Shown here piece after piece: positions 20,150 through 31,282 of a DNA stretch of 64,000 bases. The notes under the pieces were generated by a model. That model did no database searches and had not been told where the DNA came from. It worked only from the letters and a program-made list of their open reading frames with translations. This stretch comes from Ryuthela nishihirai (Eukaryota > Arthropoda > Arachnida > Araneae > Heptathelidae). The translations under genes and the position numbers were made by a program. The DNA is taken from the NCBI GenBank assembly GCA_038380435.1, contig JAWZYU010000034.1:42284901-42348900 (forward strand), read 5' to 3'. Numbering within the stretch: position 1 is the first letter of the stretch; each line of letters starts with the position of its first letter.

Positions 20150-23100
20150 AAACAATCCCATTACTGAGAAGACTTTCTCATGGCTTGGCAGAACATTCCC
20201 ATTACTGAGAGGAACTTTCTCATGGCTTGGCGGAACATACTCGTTACTGAGAGAAACTTTCTCATGGCTTGGCAGAACATTCCCATTACTGGGAGAAACT
20301 TTCTCATGGCTTGACAGAACATTTCCATTACTGAGAGGAACTTTCTCATGGCTTGGTGGAACATACTCGTTACTGAGAGGAACTTTCTCATGGCTTGGCT
20401 TAACATACTCGTTAGTGAGAGGAACTTTCTCATGGCTTGGCGAACATACTCGTTACTGAGAGAAACGTTCTCATGGCTTGGCAGAATATACTCGTTACTG
20501 AGAGGAACTTTCTCATGGCTTGGCAGAACATACTCGTTACTGAGAGGAACTTTCTCATTGCTTGGCAGAACATTCCCATTACTGAGAGAAACTTTCTCAT
20601 GGCTTGGCAGAACATTCCCATTACTCAGAGGAACTTTCTCATTTCTTGGCGGAACATACTCGTTAGTGAGAGGAACTTTCTCATGGCTTGGCGAACATAC
20701 TCGTTACTGAGAGAAACGTTCTCATGGCTTGGCAGAATATACTCGTTACTGAGAGGAACTTTCTCATGGCTTGGCAGAACATACTCGTTACTGAGAGGAA
20801 CTTTCTCATTGCTTGGCAGAACATTCCCATTACTGAGAGAAACTTTCTCATGGCTTGGCAGAACATTCCCATTACTCAGAGGAACTTTCTCATTTCTTGG
20901 CGGAACATACTCATTACTGAGAGAAACTTTCTCATGGCTTGGCAGAACATTCCCATTACTGAGAGAAACTTTCTCATGGCTTGGCGGAACATACTCGTTA
21001 CTGAGAGGAACTTTCTCATGGCTTGGCGGAACATACTCGTTACCTAGAGAAACGTTCTCATGGCTTGGCAGAATTACTCGTTACTGAGAGGAACTTTCTC
21101 ATGGCTTGGCAGAACATACTCGTTACTGAGAGAAACTTTCTCGTTTCTTGGCGGAATATACTCGTTACTGAGAGGAACTTTCTCATGGCTTGGCAGAACA
21201 TACTCGTTACTGAGAGGAACTTTCTCATGGTTTGGCAGAACATACTCGTTACTGAGAGAAACTTTCTCGTGTCTTGGCGGAATATACTCGTTACTGAGAG
21301 AAACTTTCTCATGGCTTGGCAGAACATTCCCATTACTGAGAGAAACTTTCTCATGGCTTGGCAGAACATTTCCATTACTGAGAGGAACTTTTTCATGGCT
21401 TGGCAGAACATTCCCATTACTGAGATGAACTTTCTCATGGCTTGGCAGAACATTCCCATTACTGAGAGGAACTTTCTCACGGCTTCGCGGAACATACTCG
21501 TTATTGAGAGGAACTTTTTCATGGCTTGGCAGAACATACTCGTTACTGAGAGGAACTTTCTCATTGCTTGGCAGAACATTCCCATTACTGAGAGAAACTT
21601 TCTCATGGCTTGGCAGAACATTCCCATTACTCAGAGGAACTTTCTCATTTCTTGGCGGAACATACTCATTACTGAGAGAAACTTTCTCATGGCTTGGCAG
21701 AACATTCCCATTACTGAGAGAAACTTTCTCATGGCTTGGCGGAACATACTCGTTCCTGAGAGGAACTTTCTCATGGCTTGGCGGAACATACTCGTTACCT
21801 AGAGAAACGTTCTCATGGCTTGGCAGAATATACTCGTTACTGAGAGGAACTTTCTCATGGCTTGGCAGAACATACTCGTTACTGAGAGAAACTTTCTCAT
21901 GGCTTGGCGGAATATACTCGTTACTGAGAGGAACTTTCTCATGGCTTGGCAGAACATACTCGTTACTGAGAGGAACTTTCTCATGGTTTGGCAGAACATA
22001 CTCGTTACTGAGAGAAACTTTCTCGTGTCTTGGCGGAATATACTCGTTACTGAGAGAAACTTTCTCATGGCTTGGCAGAACATTCCCATTACTGAGAGAA
22101 ACTTTCTCATGGCTTGGCAGAACATTTCCATTACTGAGAGGAACTTTTTCATGGCTTGGCAGAACATTCCCATTACTGAGAGGAACTTTCTCATGGCTTG
22201 GCAGAACATTCCCATTACTGAGAGGAACTTTCTCACGGCTTCGCGGAACATACTCGTTATTGAGAGGAACTTTTTCATGGCTTGCCGGAACATACTCGTT
22301 GCTGATAGGAACTTTCTCATGGTTTGGCGGAACATTCCCATTACTGAGAAGAACTTTCTCACGGTTTCGCGGAACATACTCGTTACTGAGAGGAACTTTC
22401 TCATGGCTTGGCGAACATACTCGTTACTGAGAGAAACGTTCTCATGGCTTGGCAGAATATACTCGTTACTAAGAGGAACTTTCTCATGGCTTGGCGGAAC
22501 ATACTCGTTAGTGAGAGGAACTTTCTCATGGCTTGGCGAGCATACTCGTTACTGAGAGAAACGTTCTCATGGCTTGGCAGAATATACTCGTTACTGAGAG
22601 GAACTTTCTCGTGGCTTGGCGGAATATACTCGTTACTGAGAGAAACTTTCTCGTGGCTTGGCGGAATATACTCGTTACTGAGAGAAACTTTCTCATGGCT
22701 TGGCAGAACATTCCCATTACTGAGAGGAACTTTCTCATGGCTTGGTGGAACATACTCGTTACTGAGAGGAACTTTCTCATGGCTTGGCGGAACATACTCG
22801 TTAGTGAGAGGAACTTTCTCATGGCTTGGCGGAACATACTCGTTACTGAGAGAAACTTTCTCATGGCTTGGCGGAACATACTCGTTACTGAGAGAAACTT
22901 TCTCATGGCTTGGCAGAACATTCCCATTACTGAGAGGAACTTTCTCATGGCTTGGCAGAACATTCCCATTACTGGGAGAAACTTTCTCATGGCTTGGCAG
23001 AACATTCCCATTACTGAGAGGAACTTTCTCATGGCTTGGCGGAACATACTCGTTATTGGGAGGATCATCATGACTTGGCGGAACATTCTCATTACTGGGA
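20150..23100. repeat. 42-bp minisatellite B, about 70 units
   Basis: The unit GAACTTTCTCATGGCTTGGC plus AGAACATTCCCATTACTGAGAG is 42 bp and clearly related to array A (shared TTGGCGGAACAT-TC-CATTA-TGAGA layout). Higher-order copies are visible. A segment near 20430-20690 recurs about 251 bp later, and a segment near 21060-21620 recurs exactly 756 bp (18 units) later. Some units lack one G (CTTGGCGAACATA), which shifts the frame and breaks the otherwise continuous open frames on both strands. Confidence 0.95.
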
Positions 23101-23628
23101 AGGACCATTCTCATGACTTGGTGGAATATTCTTGTTACTGGGAAGAATATTCTCATAACTTGACGAAACGTTTTCGTTACTGGTAGGAATATTCTTATAA
23201 TTGGGAGAAAACTTTTCGTGAATGAATGAGACTTTATGACTAAAAAGGAGCATTTCCTTGACTGGTAGGGACCTTCTCATGATTAGAGGGAATATTTTCG
23301 TGACTCTAAGGAACCGTCTCATGATTGGGGGAATTCTTTTATGATTGAATGGGACCTTCTCATGACTGTGAGGAGTATTCTCATGATTCAGAAGGAATAT
23401 TCTTATGACTGGAAGGAGTCTTCTCATGATTTAGAAAGGACCATCTTACAACTAGGAGGAGAATTCTTATGAATGGATGGATCCTTCTCATGATTGGAAG
23501 AAACCTTCTCATAATTTAGAGTCGATATTCTCTTAATTTGGAGGGAATATTCTTATGATTGAATGAGTCTTCTCGTGATTTGGAAGGTATCTTCTTATAA
23601 CTAAGAGGATAATTCTTAAGAATTGATG
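23101..23628. repeat. Decayed margin of the 42-bp array
   Basis: The period can still be followed loosely through recurring CTTCTCATGATT, GGAATATTCTTATGA and ACTGGGAGG-like motifs, with much substitution. The same material resumes at 24145-24380 beyond a MITE insertion. Confidence 0.7.
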
Positions 23629-23630
23629 TA

Positions 23631-24142
23631 CAGTCGCTCATAAAGTATCCGAACACTATGGTTGATTACAGAATTCGGAAAAATATCTGACAACGATTTT
23701 TTTAGAAATTAGTGATCTGGCAACCTTCATGTCACGTGGTACGAAGGTTGCGAGATCACTAATTTCTAAAAAAATCCTTGCCAGATATTTTTTCCGAATT
23801 CTGTAATCAACCATAGTGTTCGGATACTTTTTTTGAGCGACTGTAGGTGTCATATTATTTTGATACTAGATCGTGTGGGCTCCCTCACGGAAATATTGAG
23901 CGTGTGCAGTTACCGTTCACAGCAAACTGGAGCGTGTGCAGTAACTGCACATGCTCCAGTTTGCTGTGAACGGTAACTGGAGCGTGTACAGTTGCTGTAC
24001 ACGCTCCAGATATTTTTCATGAATTCTGTAATCACGTGACACGAAGGTTGCCAGATCACTAATTTCTAAAAAAATCGTTGCCAGATTTTTTTCCTGAATT
24101 CTGTAATCAACCATAGTGTTCGGATATTTTTTTCAGCGACTG
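23631..24142. mobile_element. Composite palindromic MITE, reversed orientation
   Basis: A complete 213-bp palindromic element occupies 23631-23843 (CAGTCGCTCATAAAGTATCC ... GAGCGACTG, flanked by TA). It is joined through TA to GGTGTCATATTATTTTGATA, the hairpin block at about 23905-24015 and a second right terminus ending CAGCGACTG at 24142. TA flanks both outer ends. The arrangement mirrors the composites at 11173 and 32248. It interrupts the decayed 42-bp repeat margin. Confidence 0.9.
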
Positions 24143-24144
24143 TA

Positions 24145-24382
24145 CCCTTTTCATAATTGGAGGCTACCTTCTGCTGATTGGAATGAAGCATTATCATGAT
24201 AAGAGGAAGCACTTCTATGACTGGGATGATTTCAAGATTGGAAAGCACATTCTCATGAACTGGAGGGGGCATTCACATGACTACAAAGAACATTTTCAAG
24301 ATTGATAGGAGTTTTATTGTGATTAGCAGAACTATTCTCATTCCTAATGAATAAATTATTCACATTAAACTACGTCTCAAGG
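24145..24382. repeat. Decayed 42-bp repeat margin, continued
   Basis: TTCATAATTGGAGG, GAAGCATTATCATGAT and CACATTCTCATGAACTGG continue the diverged repeat interrupted by the MITE. No gene was seen. Confidence 0.55.
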
Positions 24383-24396
24383 TCAAAGGGTGGTTC

Positions 24397-24783
24397 GGGG
24401 CGTTGTGGCTCAGTCGGTAGCGCGCCAGGCTCGTAATCTGTAGTTCCCAGGTTCGAGTCCCAGCTGGGTCAGCGTTGAGATTTATCTCCGCAAAATTCCC
24501 CGCCCTGCCCACTGTCAGTAGGGGACACCGATGGGCTTGGAAAGGCCGCCGTCCGTCGGATGGGACGTTAAGCCGTGGTCCCGTGTGCGAGAGAGCCATA
24601 CCCTGCGCACGTTAAAGAACACGCTGGATGGCCTTGACGGGAGGCTACCATCTGTCTCCCAACAGCTGTTCCAGTAGGTCCCCTCCCTCAACCTTCTCCG
24701 AGCCTTCGGGGTCCATATGACCTGGCCATTTAGCCCATGTTGTGCAAAAAATGACGCTCAGGGGTAAAACAACCCAACCTAAC
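24397..24783 (+). mobile_element. SINE1, single-module copy
   Basis: A complete copy with a B box GGTTCGAGTCC, a body and one 3' module. It is flanked by a perfect 14-bp TSD TCAAAGGGTGGTTC at 24383-24396 and 24784-24797. The 3' end is AAAACAACCCAACCTAAC, with no poly-A. Confidence 0.95.
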
Positions 24784-25018
24784 TCAAAGGGTGGTTCAAA
24801 TCTGCCTCTCTAAATTGTAATGCAATCGTACAAAAGGAACACAAAACCAGTGTTTAATTAATGAACGGATAATTCAATACAATTTAATGATGCATCTCTT
24901 CCGTATATTTTTATTTAGTTTTTCTTTCAACCTTTGACCTAATGATTGTTGTTATTAGATTGACTTTTAAGACAATAACTTTGCAAGGGTTTCAGAATTA
25001 TTCACCTATAGTTAAATA

Positions 25019-25217
25019 GCCGTCCCATAGCCGAGTGGTTAGCGCGCTTGGCTACTGATCTACGGGACCTGGGTTCGAGCCCCGGGTAAGGCATGGATGT
25101 CCGTGTTGTCTTTCTGCTGAGTTCCTGCCATCCTCTCAGACCTTCTACTATGACATATAAACTCTCAGGCTCCTGTCAGACCTCTGTGGCAAGCAGCTGC
25201 TTGAGGAGGTATTTATT
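25019..25217 (+). mobile_element. SINE2, intact copy
   Basis: A second tRNA-derived family. The head has A-box TAGCCGAGTGG at 25028-25038 and a B-box-like GGTTCGAGCCC at 25073-25083. A body of about 110 bp follows, and the 3' end is GCTGCTTGAGGAGGTATTTA. It is flanked by a perfect 12-bp TSD TATAGTTAAATA at 25007-25018 and 25218-25229. The 12 bases GCTGCTTGAGGA just before its tail are identical to those just before the GAT tail of the RTE LINE at 26677, which suggests RTE-dependent mobility. Confidence 0.93.
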
Positions 25218-25229
25218 TATAGTTAAATA

Positions 25230-25433
25230 AATACGGTGATCGGGTTTAATTTCCACACAACTCAATGGTGCTTAAATTAAACTAACACGTACTGCATTTT
25301 TGTCCAATTTTCCCGAAATTCAACCTCATCATCGATTGGTTCCTTATTCATGTTTCCAAATCACCAGCCACCATGCAGTTCCATCATTAACCGCAACTTA
25401 GTGTGCAACAAACGTTGGAGTAAAAATAACAAG
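25230..25433. other. Short unique stretch
   Basis: No feature recognised. Confidence 0.4.
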
Positions 25434-25435
25434 TA

Positions 25436-26676
25436 CAGTGGCTCAAAGAAATATGCGAACACTATGGTTGACTACAGAATTCAGAAAAAAATATCTGGCA
25501 ACGATTTTTTTTTTAAAAATTAGTGATCTGGCATCCTCCGTGTACCGAACACTGTGGTTGATTACAGAATTCAGGAAAAAGTATCTGGCAACGAATTTTT
25601 TTAGAAATTAGTGATCTGGCAACCTTCGTGTACCGAACACTGTGGTTGATTACAGAATTCAGAAAAAATATCTGGCAACGATTTTTTTTTTAAAAATTCG
25701 TGATCTCGCAACTCCGTGTAGCGAACACTATAGTTCATTACAGAATTCAGAAAAAATATCAGGCAACGATTTTTTTAGAAATTCGTGATCTGGCAAACTC
25801 CGTGTAGCGAACACTATGGTTGATTACAGAATTCAGAAAAAAATATCTGGCAACGATTTTTTTTTAAAAATTAGTGATCTGGCAACCTCCGTGTACCGAA
25901 CACTATGGTTGATTACAGAATTCAGGAAAAAGTATCTGGCAACGATTTTTTTTCGAAATTAGTGATCTGGCAACCTTTGTGTACCGAACACTGTGGTTGA
26001 TTACAGAATTCAGAAAAAATATCTGGCAACGATTTTTTTTTTAAAAATTCGTGATCTCGCAACTCCGTGTAGCGAACACTATAGTTCATTACAGAATTCA
26101 GAAAAAATATCAGGCAACGATTTTTTTAGAATTCGTGATCTGGCAACCTCCGTGTAGCGAACACTATGGTTGATTACAGAATTCAGAAAAAAATATCTCT
26201 CAACGATTTTTTTTAAAAATTAGTGATCTGGCAACCTCCGTGTACCGAACACTATGGTTGATTACAGAATTCAGGAAAAAGTATCTGGCAACGATTTTTT
26301 TTAGAAATTAGTGATCTGGCAACCTTCGTGTACCGAACACTGTGGTTGATTACAGAATTCAGAAAAATATCTGGCAACGATTTTTTTTTTAGAAATTCGT
26401 GATCTCGCAACTCCGTGTAGCGAACACTATAGTTCATTACAGAATTCAGAAAAAATATCAGGCAACGATTTTTTTAGAATTCGTGATCTGGCAACCTCCG
26501 TGTAGCGAACACTATGGTTGATTACAGAATTCAGAAAAAATATCTGGCAACGATTTTTTTTAGAAATTCGTGATCTGGCAACCTCCGTGTAGCGAACACT
26601 ATAGTTGATTACAGAATTCAGAAAAAATATCTGGCAACGATTTTTTTAGAAATTCGTGATCTGGCAACCTCCGTGT
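25436..26676. repeat. MITE-derived tandem array, left block
   Basis: It begins with a MITE terminus (TA then CAGTGGCTCAAAGAAATATG). About 14 copies follow of an 85-90-bp piece of the MITE left half (GAACACTATGGTTGATTACA ... ATCTGGCAACCTCCGTGT). No copy inside carries a terminus. The variant AATTCAGGAAAAAGTATCT at 25567, 25920 and 26272 marks a four-unit higher-order repeat of about 352 bp. The block is broken at 26676 by the RTE insertion and continues at 30332. Confidence 0.93.
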
Positions 26677-29600
26677 CATCATCATCATCATCATCGTCCT
26701 CAAGCAGCCATGGGCTACGGAGGTCTAACCAGACCGCGCAGTTTAATTCTCCAAGCATATCTGTCCTGAGCTACATCTGCTGCATCCGGCCACCTGTACA
26801 CCAATTCTAACAAGGTCCTGTTTGACATTGTCTGCCCACCGCATCCTAGGTCTCCCCCTCCTTCTGAAGCCTCTAGGCACACTGTTCATAACCCTATTCG
26901 CCAATCTATAATTATCCATACGGGCAACATGGCCAAACCAGCGGAGTCTCTCTCTGCACAATATGCTGCTTAAAGGAGGTTGCAGACTCCTTTGCCTAAC
27001 CTCATCATTAGTTACAAAGTTAAACCACCTAATACCCAAGATACTGCGTAAGCATCTAGAATCAAAAGCATCTAGTTTTCTGTTATCTTGCTTACACAGC
27101 GTCCACGTTTCACTACCATAACTAACCCTAGAAAGAACCAAACTATTATACAGTCTAATTTTAGTCTTTAGGTGTATACGCCTATTTCTCCACAATCTCC
27201 ATAGATTCTTAAAAGTCCCGGCAGCAATACCTATTTGTCTGTTAATCTCATGCCGCACATCACCAGTATCAGTTACGCAGCTCCCAAGGTAATTAAACTG
27301 TGACACCTGCTCAAGACTGCAACCATTCAGATTAAATGAATCACAACCTGCCTGACCAATTTTCATCACTTTAGTTTTCTCTCTGTTTATAACCAAACCT
27401 ACTGTACTACCAGTCTCATCAACAGTTCGAATGAAAGAGTTCATCTCATCAACATCATTTGCCAAAAGGGCTAAATCATCAGCATAATCTAAATCAGAAA
27501 TTTTCGTATCTCCAGCCCATTTAAGGCCAAAATCTTTCCCTTGAAGTGAATTTCGCATAACATAATCAACAACCAAACTAAAGAGAAAAGGAGACAAAAT
27601 GCACCCTTGTCGAACACCAGAAGTAATGCTAAACCAATTGCTACAAGACTTACCAACCCTCACACATGACTCAGTGTTATTATAGAGAGCTTTCATTATG
27701 TTAACTAACTTGTCTGGTATACCATATGATCTCACAATCAACCACAAATTATGACGATGAACAGAGTCGAAAGCCTTTTTTGAAATCAACAAAGCTAGCA
27801 ACCAAAAGTTTCTGAAACTCGAAACATTTCTCAAGAATCTGCCTAAGTGAAAATATCTGATCTACACATCCCCTACCACTTCTGAATCCACATTGCTCAT
27901 CACGCAATTGCCGGTCAACCAGATTCTTAATTCTATTAAGCACAATCATGGAAAGAACTTTACCTGGAACGGAGAGTAGGCTGATACCCCTATAGTTATC
28001 ACAAGAACTGCGATCACCTTTTTTGAAAATAGGGATAATAATAGCTCGGTAAAATCCTTAGGAACCATGCCTTTATCATAAAAGATATTCAGAATTTCAG
28101 TCATCCAAGTGGTAAACGAAACATTCCCAGTTCTAAGCATTTCCGTAGTAATTTCATCCACCCCTGGGGATTTATGAAGTTTAAGTTTAGAAATAGTCAA
28201 ACTAACTTCAGATTGTGTTATAGGGCCAACATTAAAGCCACCAATGCATCTATCATCATTGTAAACAATGGGAGTAGAACTAACTACATTGTTTAGAACA
28301 TCACTGAAATGCTCAGCCCACCTAGCCATGACAGAATCCTCACCTTCTATAACCTTGCCTTGTTTATCCTTCAATCCCTGTATACCTGTTCGTTTTCTAC
28401 CACACAAAACATTAACTATCTGGTACAGCTCTCTGCTGTTGTGCTGTCTAACTGCTTCCTCAGCTTTGTCAGCAAGGCCATCAAGCCAAAGATTCTTATC
28501 AGTAGTTAACTGATCCTTTACACGTTTATTAAGCTCTCTGTAATCCTTTCTATTAGGACTACTAGGGTACTGATTAAGGACATTCCTGCAGTTCCTTCTT
28601 TCTGAAATAAGCTCAAGTGCCTTATCACTTAAATAATTCTGCCTCCTCTGCTCCTTTTTTCCTAAAAGAGTACTGTTAGTTTCCAAAAAAGCCTGTTTAA
28701 AATGGCCCCATTCTTCCTCAACTTCAGTATTAAGCAAACCATGACTGTCATAATGACTAAGTAACCTATCATGGTAAGCTTTAGCTATAACTTGGTCTTT
28801 CAGAGCTTCAGTATTAAAGGTAAATTTTTTAACCCTAGCACAACACTTTTTAAGTTTAAGTTGCAACACACTTTTAACAAGGTAATGGTCAGATCCAATT
28901 TCAGCTCCCCTATATGCCCTGGTATTTCTAACAGAACTAGCCCATTTGCTGTTAATTAATATATAATCAATCATATTCTTATGCAGCCCATCAGGTGAAA
29001 CCCATGTGTATTTATGTATGTCGCAGTGTTTGTAATATGTGTTAGTTATTCTGAAACCATTGAGTTTACTTACCTGTAGGAGACGTTGCCCATTGCCATT
29101 GCAGCTACCAATACCAAAAGGGCCTATTACTCCTCCCCAAAGGTCAGAGTCAGTACCAACTTTGGCATTGAAGTCACCAAGAACAAGGGTAATATCTCCT
29201 TTCTTGATAGAATTCAAAATATCCTGAAGTTGTTCATAAAACCTATCCTTCTCATCCTCATCGGCATCCTCAGTGGGGGCATAACAGCAGATAACATTCA
29301 AGTCTTTAATGCTTGTCTGAAATTTTGCTGTAAGAAACCTTTCATTAATGCACTCATATTCTAGAAGAGCATCACAAGCATGTCTGCTGAGCAGCAGACC
29401 CACGCCTTGGTGATGCTTTCCATCCTCCCTCCCTGTAAAGAGAAATTTAAAGTTATTTTTAAGTATCTCACCTTTACCTGTCCATCTGGTCTCTTGCAAG
29501 CCTAGAATATCTAGGTTATAGCGCTGGAATTCCTGCATGAGGACATCAAGAGAATAATCTCTATGTAATGTCCTCACGTTCCACGTTCCTGCAGAGAGAA

Positions 29601-30331
29601 AATGATTAGTAGGATTTTTAAAGAAATTAGGTTTATTGAGATTGGTAGGGCCAACAATATCAAACAGCCCCCTGATCGCAGGCATGGGGCAAAGACCTGT
29701 TCCTCCTCCGCTAAAGGCTGAAGTCACCGATGCTGGTAGGAACATCAGGCACCACCTTTTCAAGTGGACTTTTTCAAGAGCCACATGGCCTGCCTGAGAC
29801 ACATTACTCCAGTTTAGGCTTGACGATGCCCAACTAGCTAAGTAAGGTTCAGGTACCTGCGATGGCCTCTGATTAGGATTATCCACCAGCTGATATAAGG
29901 TATCCCATGCCTCTGTTCACTTAGAGCTGGCAACCCAGAAGCAAACAGAAAACACAGCAGCAGACTCTCCCTCAACAGAGGCCCACCAGTGCAGCAAGTC
30001 CAGGATCCATAATCAAGCTCAAATCCATAAATAAGTCCAGTCTAGTAGGTATAAATGGTCAGCACCAGGACCCTGTGAAGTTGACCACTCCTCAGCAGGG
30101 TTGAAAAAAAAGGAAAAAGTGGCCATAGATGACCAGATCACCAGGCCATACTGAACTGGCAGCCCTCCCCTTCCGTTCCCTTCCAAAAGAGAATATCTCT
30201 TTTGAAAGGTACTAACGGCCTGCACCACGAGAAGGCGGGGCCGGACATTAGGTGCTAGACCTGGCCGGTTCTGTGCATCATCACTGGGGATTGGTACACA
30301 GCTCTCCTTCCAGTTTACGCCTAGCTACCAT
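26677..30331 (-). mobile_element. RTE-type non-LTR retrotransposon, near full length
   Basis: An element of about 3.65 kb on the minus strand. It has a 5' region of about 440 bp, an endonuclease-reverse transcriptase reading region, a very short 3' UTR and a (GAT)n-type tail at 26677-26695. Both edges fall inside one MITE-array unit: left flank ...CCTCCGTGT, right flank TAGCGAACAC..., which join into the normal unit CCGTGTAGCGAACAC. No TSD longer than about one base is visible. Apurinic-endonuclease-like plus RT domains without an obvious ORF1, a short 3' UTR and a short tandem-repeat tail are typical of the RTE clade. Confidence 0.92.
26715..29886 (-). pseudogene. RTE endonuclease-reverse transcriptase, frameshifted
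   Basis: The protein would nick target DNA and reverse-transcribe the element RNA at the nick. An open frame from 29886 to 27946 (646 codons) carries an apurinic-endonuclease-like domain at about residues 97-340. It shows TWNVRTL (Asn103), LQETRW (Glu132), CYAPT, GDFNAKVG (Asp238, Asn240) and GSDH (Asp333, His334). The connector and first RT blocks follow (LHKSPGVDEITTEM). The RT continues in a second frame (27949-27749) and a third (27834-26743) with AFDSVH (Asp23 of that frame), GVRQGCILSP and YADD at 117-120. The last frame ends with the FGHVARMDNYRLAN and RGRPRMRWADNVK tail typical of this family. Three single-base indels break it: near 28045, in a T-run at 27775-27781, and near 26795. 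The domain order is complete, so the copy is recent but not intact. The start Met is uncertain; 29886 is simply the first in frame. Confidence 0.9.
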
Positions 30332-31280
30332 TAGCGAACACTATAGTTGATTACAGAATTCAGAAAAAATATCTGGCAACGATTTTTTTAGAAATTCGTG
30401 ATCTGGAAACCTCCGTGTAGCGAACACTATAGTTGATTACAGAATTCAGAAAAAATATCTGGCAACGATTTTTTTTTAGAAATTCGTGATCTGGCAACCT
30501 CTGTGGCGAACACTATAGTTGATTACAGAATTCAGAAAAAATATCTGGCAACGATGTTTTTAGAAATTCGTGATCTGGCAACCTCCGTGTAGCGAACACT
30601 ATGGTTGATTACAGAATTCAGAAAAAATATCTGGCAACGATTTTTTTTTAGAAATTCGTGATCTGGCAACCTCCGTGTAGCGAACACTACAGTTGATTAC
30701 AGAATTCAGAAAAAATATCTGGCAACGATTTTTTTTTAGAAATTCGTGATCTGGCAACCTCCGTGTAGCGAACACTATAGTTGATTACAGAATTCAGAAA
30801 AAATATCTGGCAGCGATTTTTTTTAGAAATTCGTGATCTGGCAACCTCCGTGTAGCGAACACTATAGTTGATTACAGAATTCAGAAAAAATATCTGGCAA
30901 CGATTTTTTTAGAAATTCGTGATCTGGCAACCTCCGTGTAGCGAACACTATAGTTGATTACAGAATTCAGAAAAAATATCTGGCAGCGATTTTTTTTAGA
31001 AATTCGTGATCTGGCAACCTCCGTGTAGCGAACACTATAGTTGATTACAGAATTCAGAAAAAATATCTGGCAACGATTTTTTTAGAAATTCGTGATCTGG
31101 CAACCTCCGTGTACCAAACACTGTAATTTATTACAGAATTTAGAAAAAAATATCTGGCAACCTTCGTGTCACGTGAACACGAAGGTTGCCAGATCACTAA
31201 TTTCTAAAAAAATCGATGCCAGATGTTTTTTCTGAATTCTGTAATCAACCATAGTGTTCGGATATTTTTTTCAGCGACTG
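30332..31280. repeat. MITE-derived tandem array, right block, with right terminus
   Basis: About nine further 85-90-bp units lead to 31130. A complete palindrome (about 31155-31203, CTTCGTGTCACGTGAACACGAAG) and the right half follow, ending CAGCGACTG at 31280 before TA. Together with 25436-26676 this forms one TA-flanked element with one left and one right terminus, expanded internally and then split by the LINE. Confidence 0.92.
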
Positions 31281-31282
31281 TA

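Noticed and set aside
18551..20161. 536-codon frame of NENVPPSHGN-type repeats as a repetitive protein gene
   Set aside because: Several frames on both strands are equally open, as expected from a 42-bp stop-free unit; the ends are in unrelated repeat DNA and variants do not favour one frame.
30019..30228. 69-codon frame upstream of the RTE endonuclease as a LINE ORF1
   Set aside because: Lies in the 5' region of the element, is short, Phe/Trp-rich over a T-run, and RTE elements do not usually carry a recognisable ORF1 of this kind.
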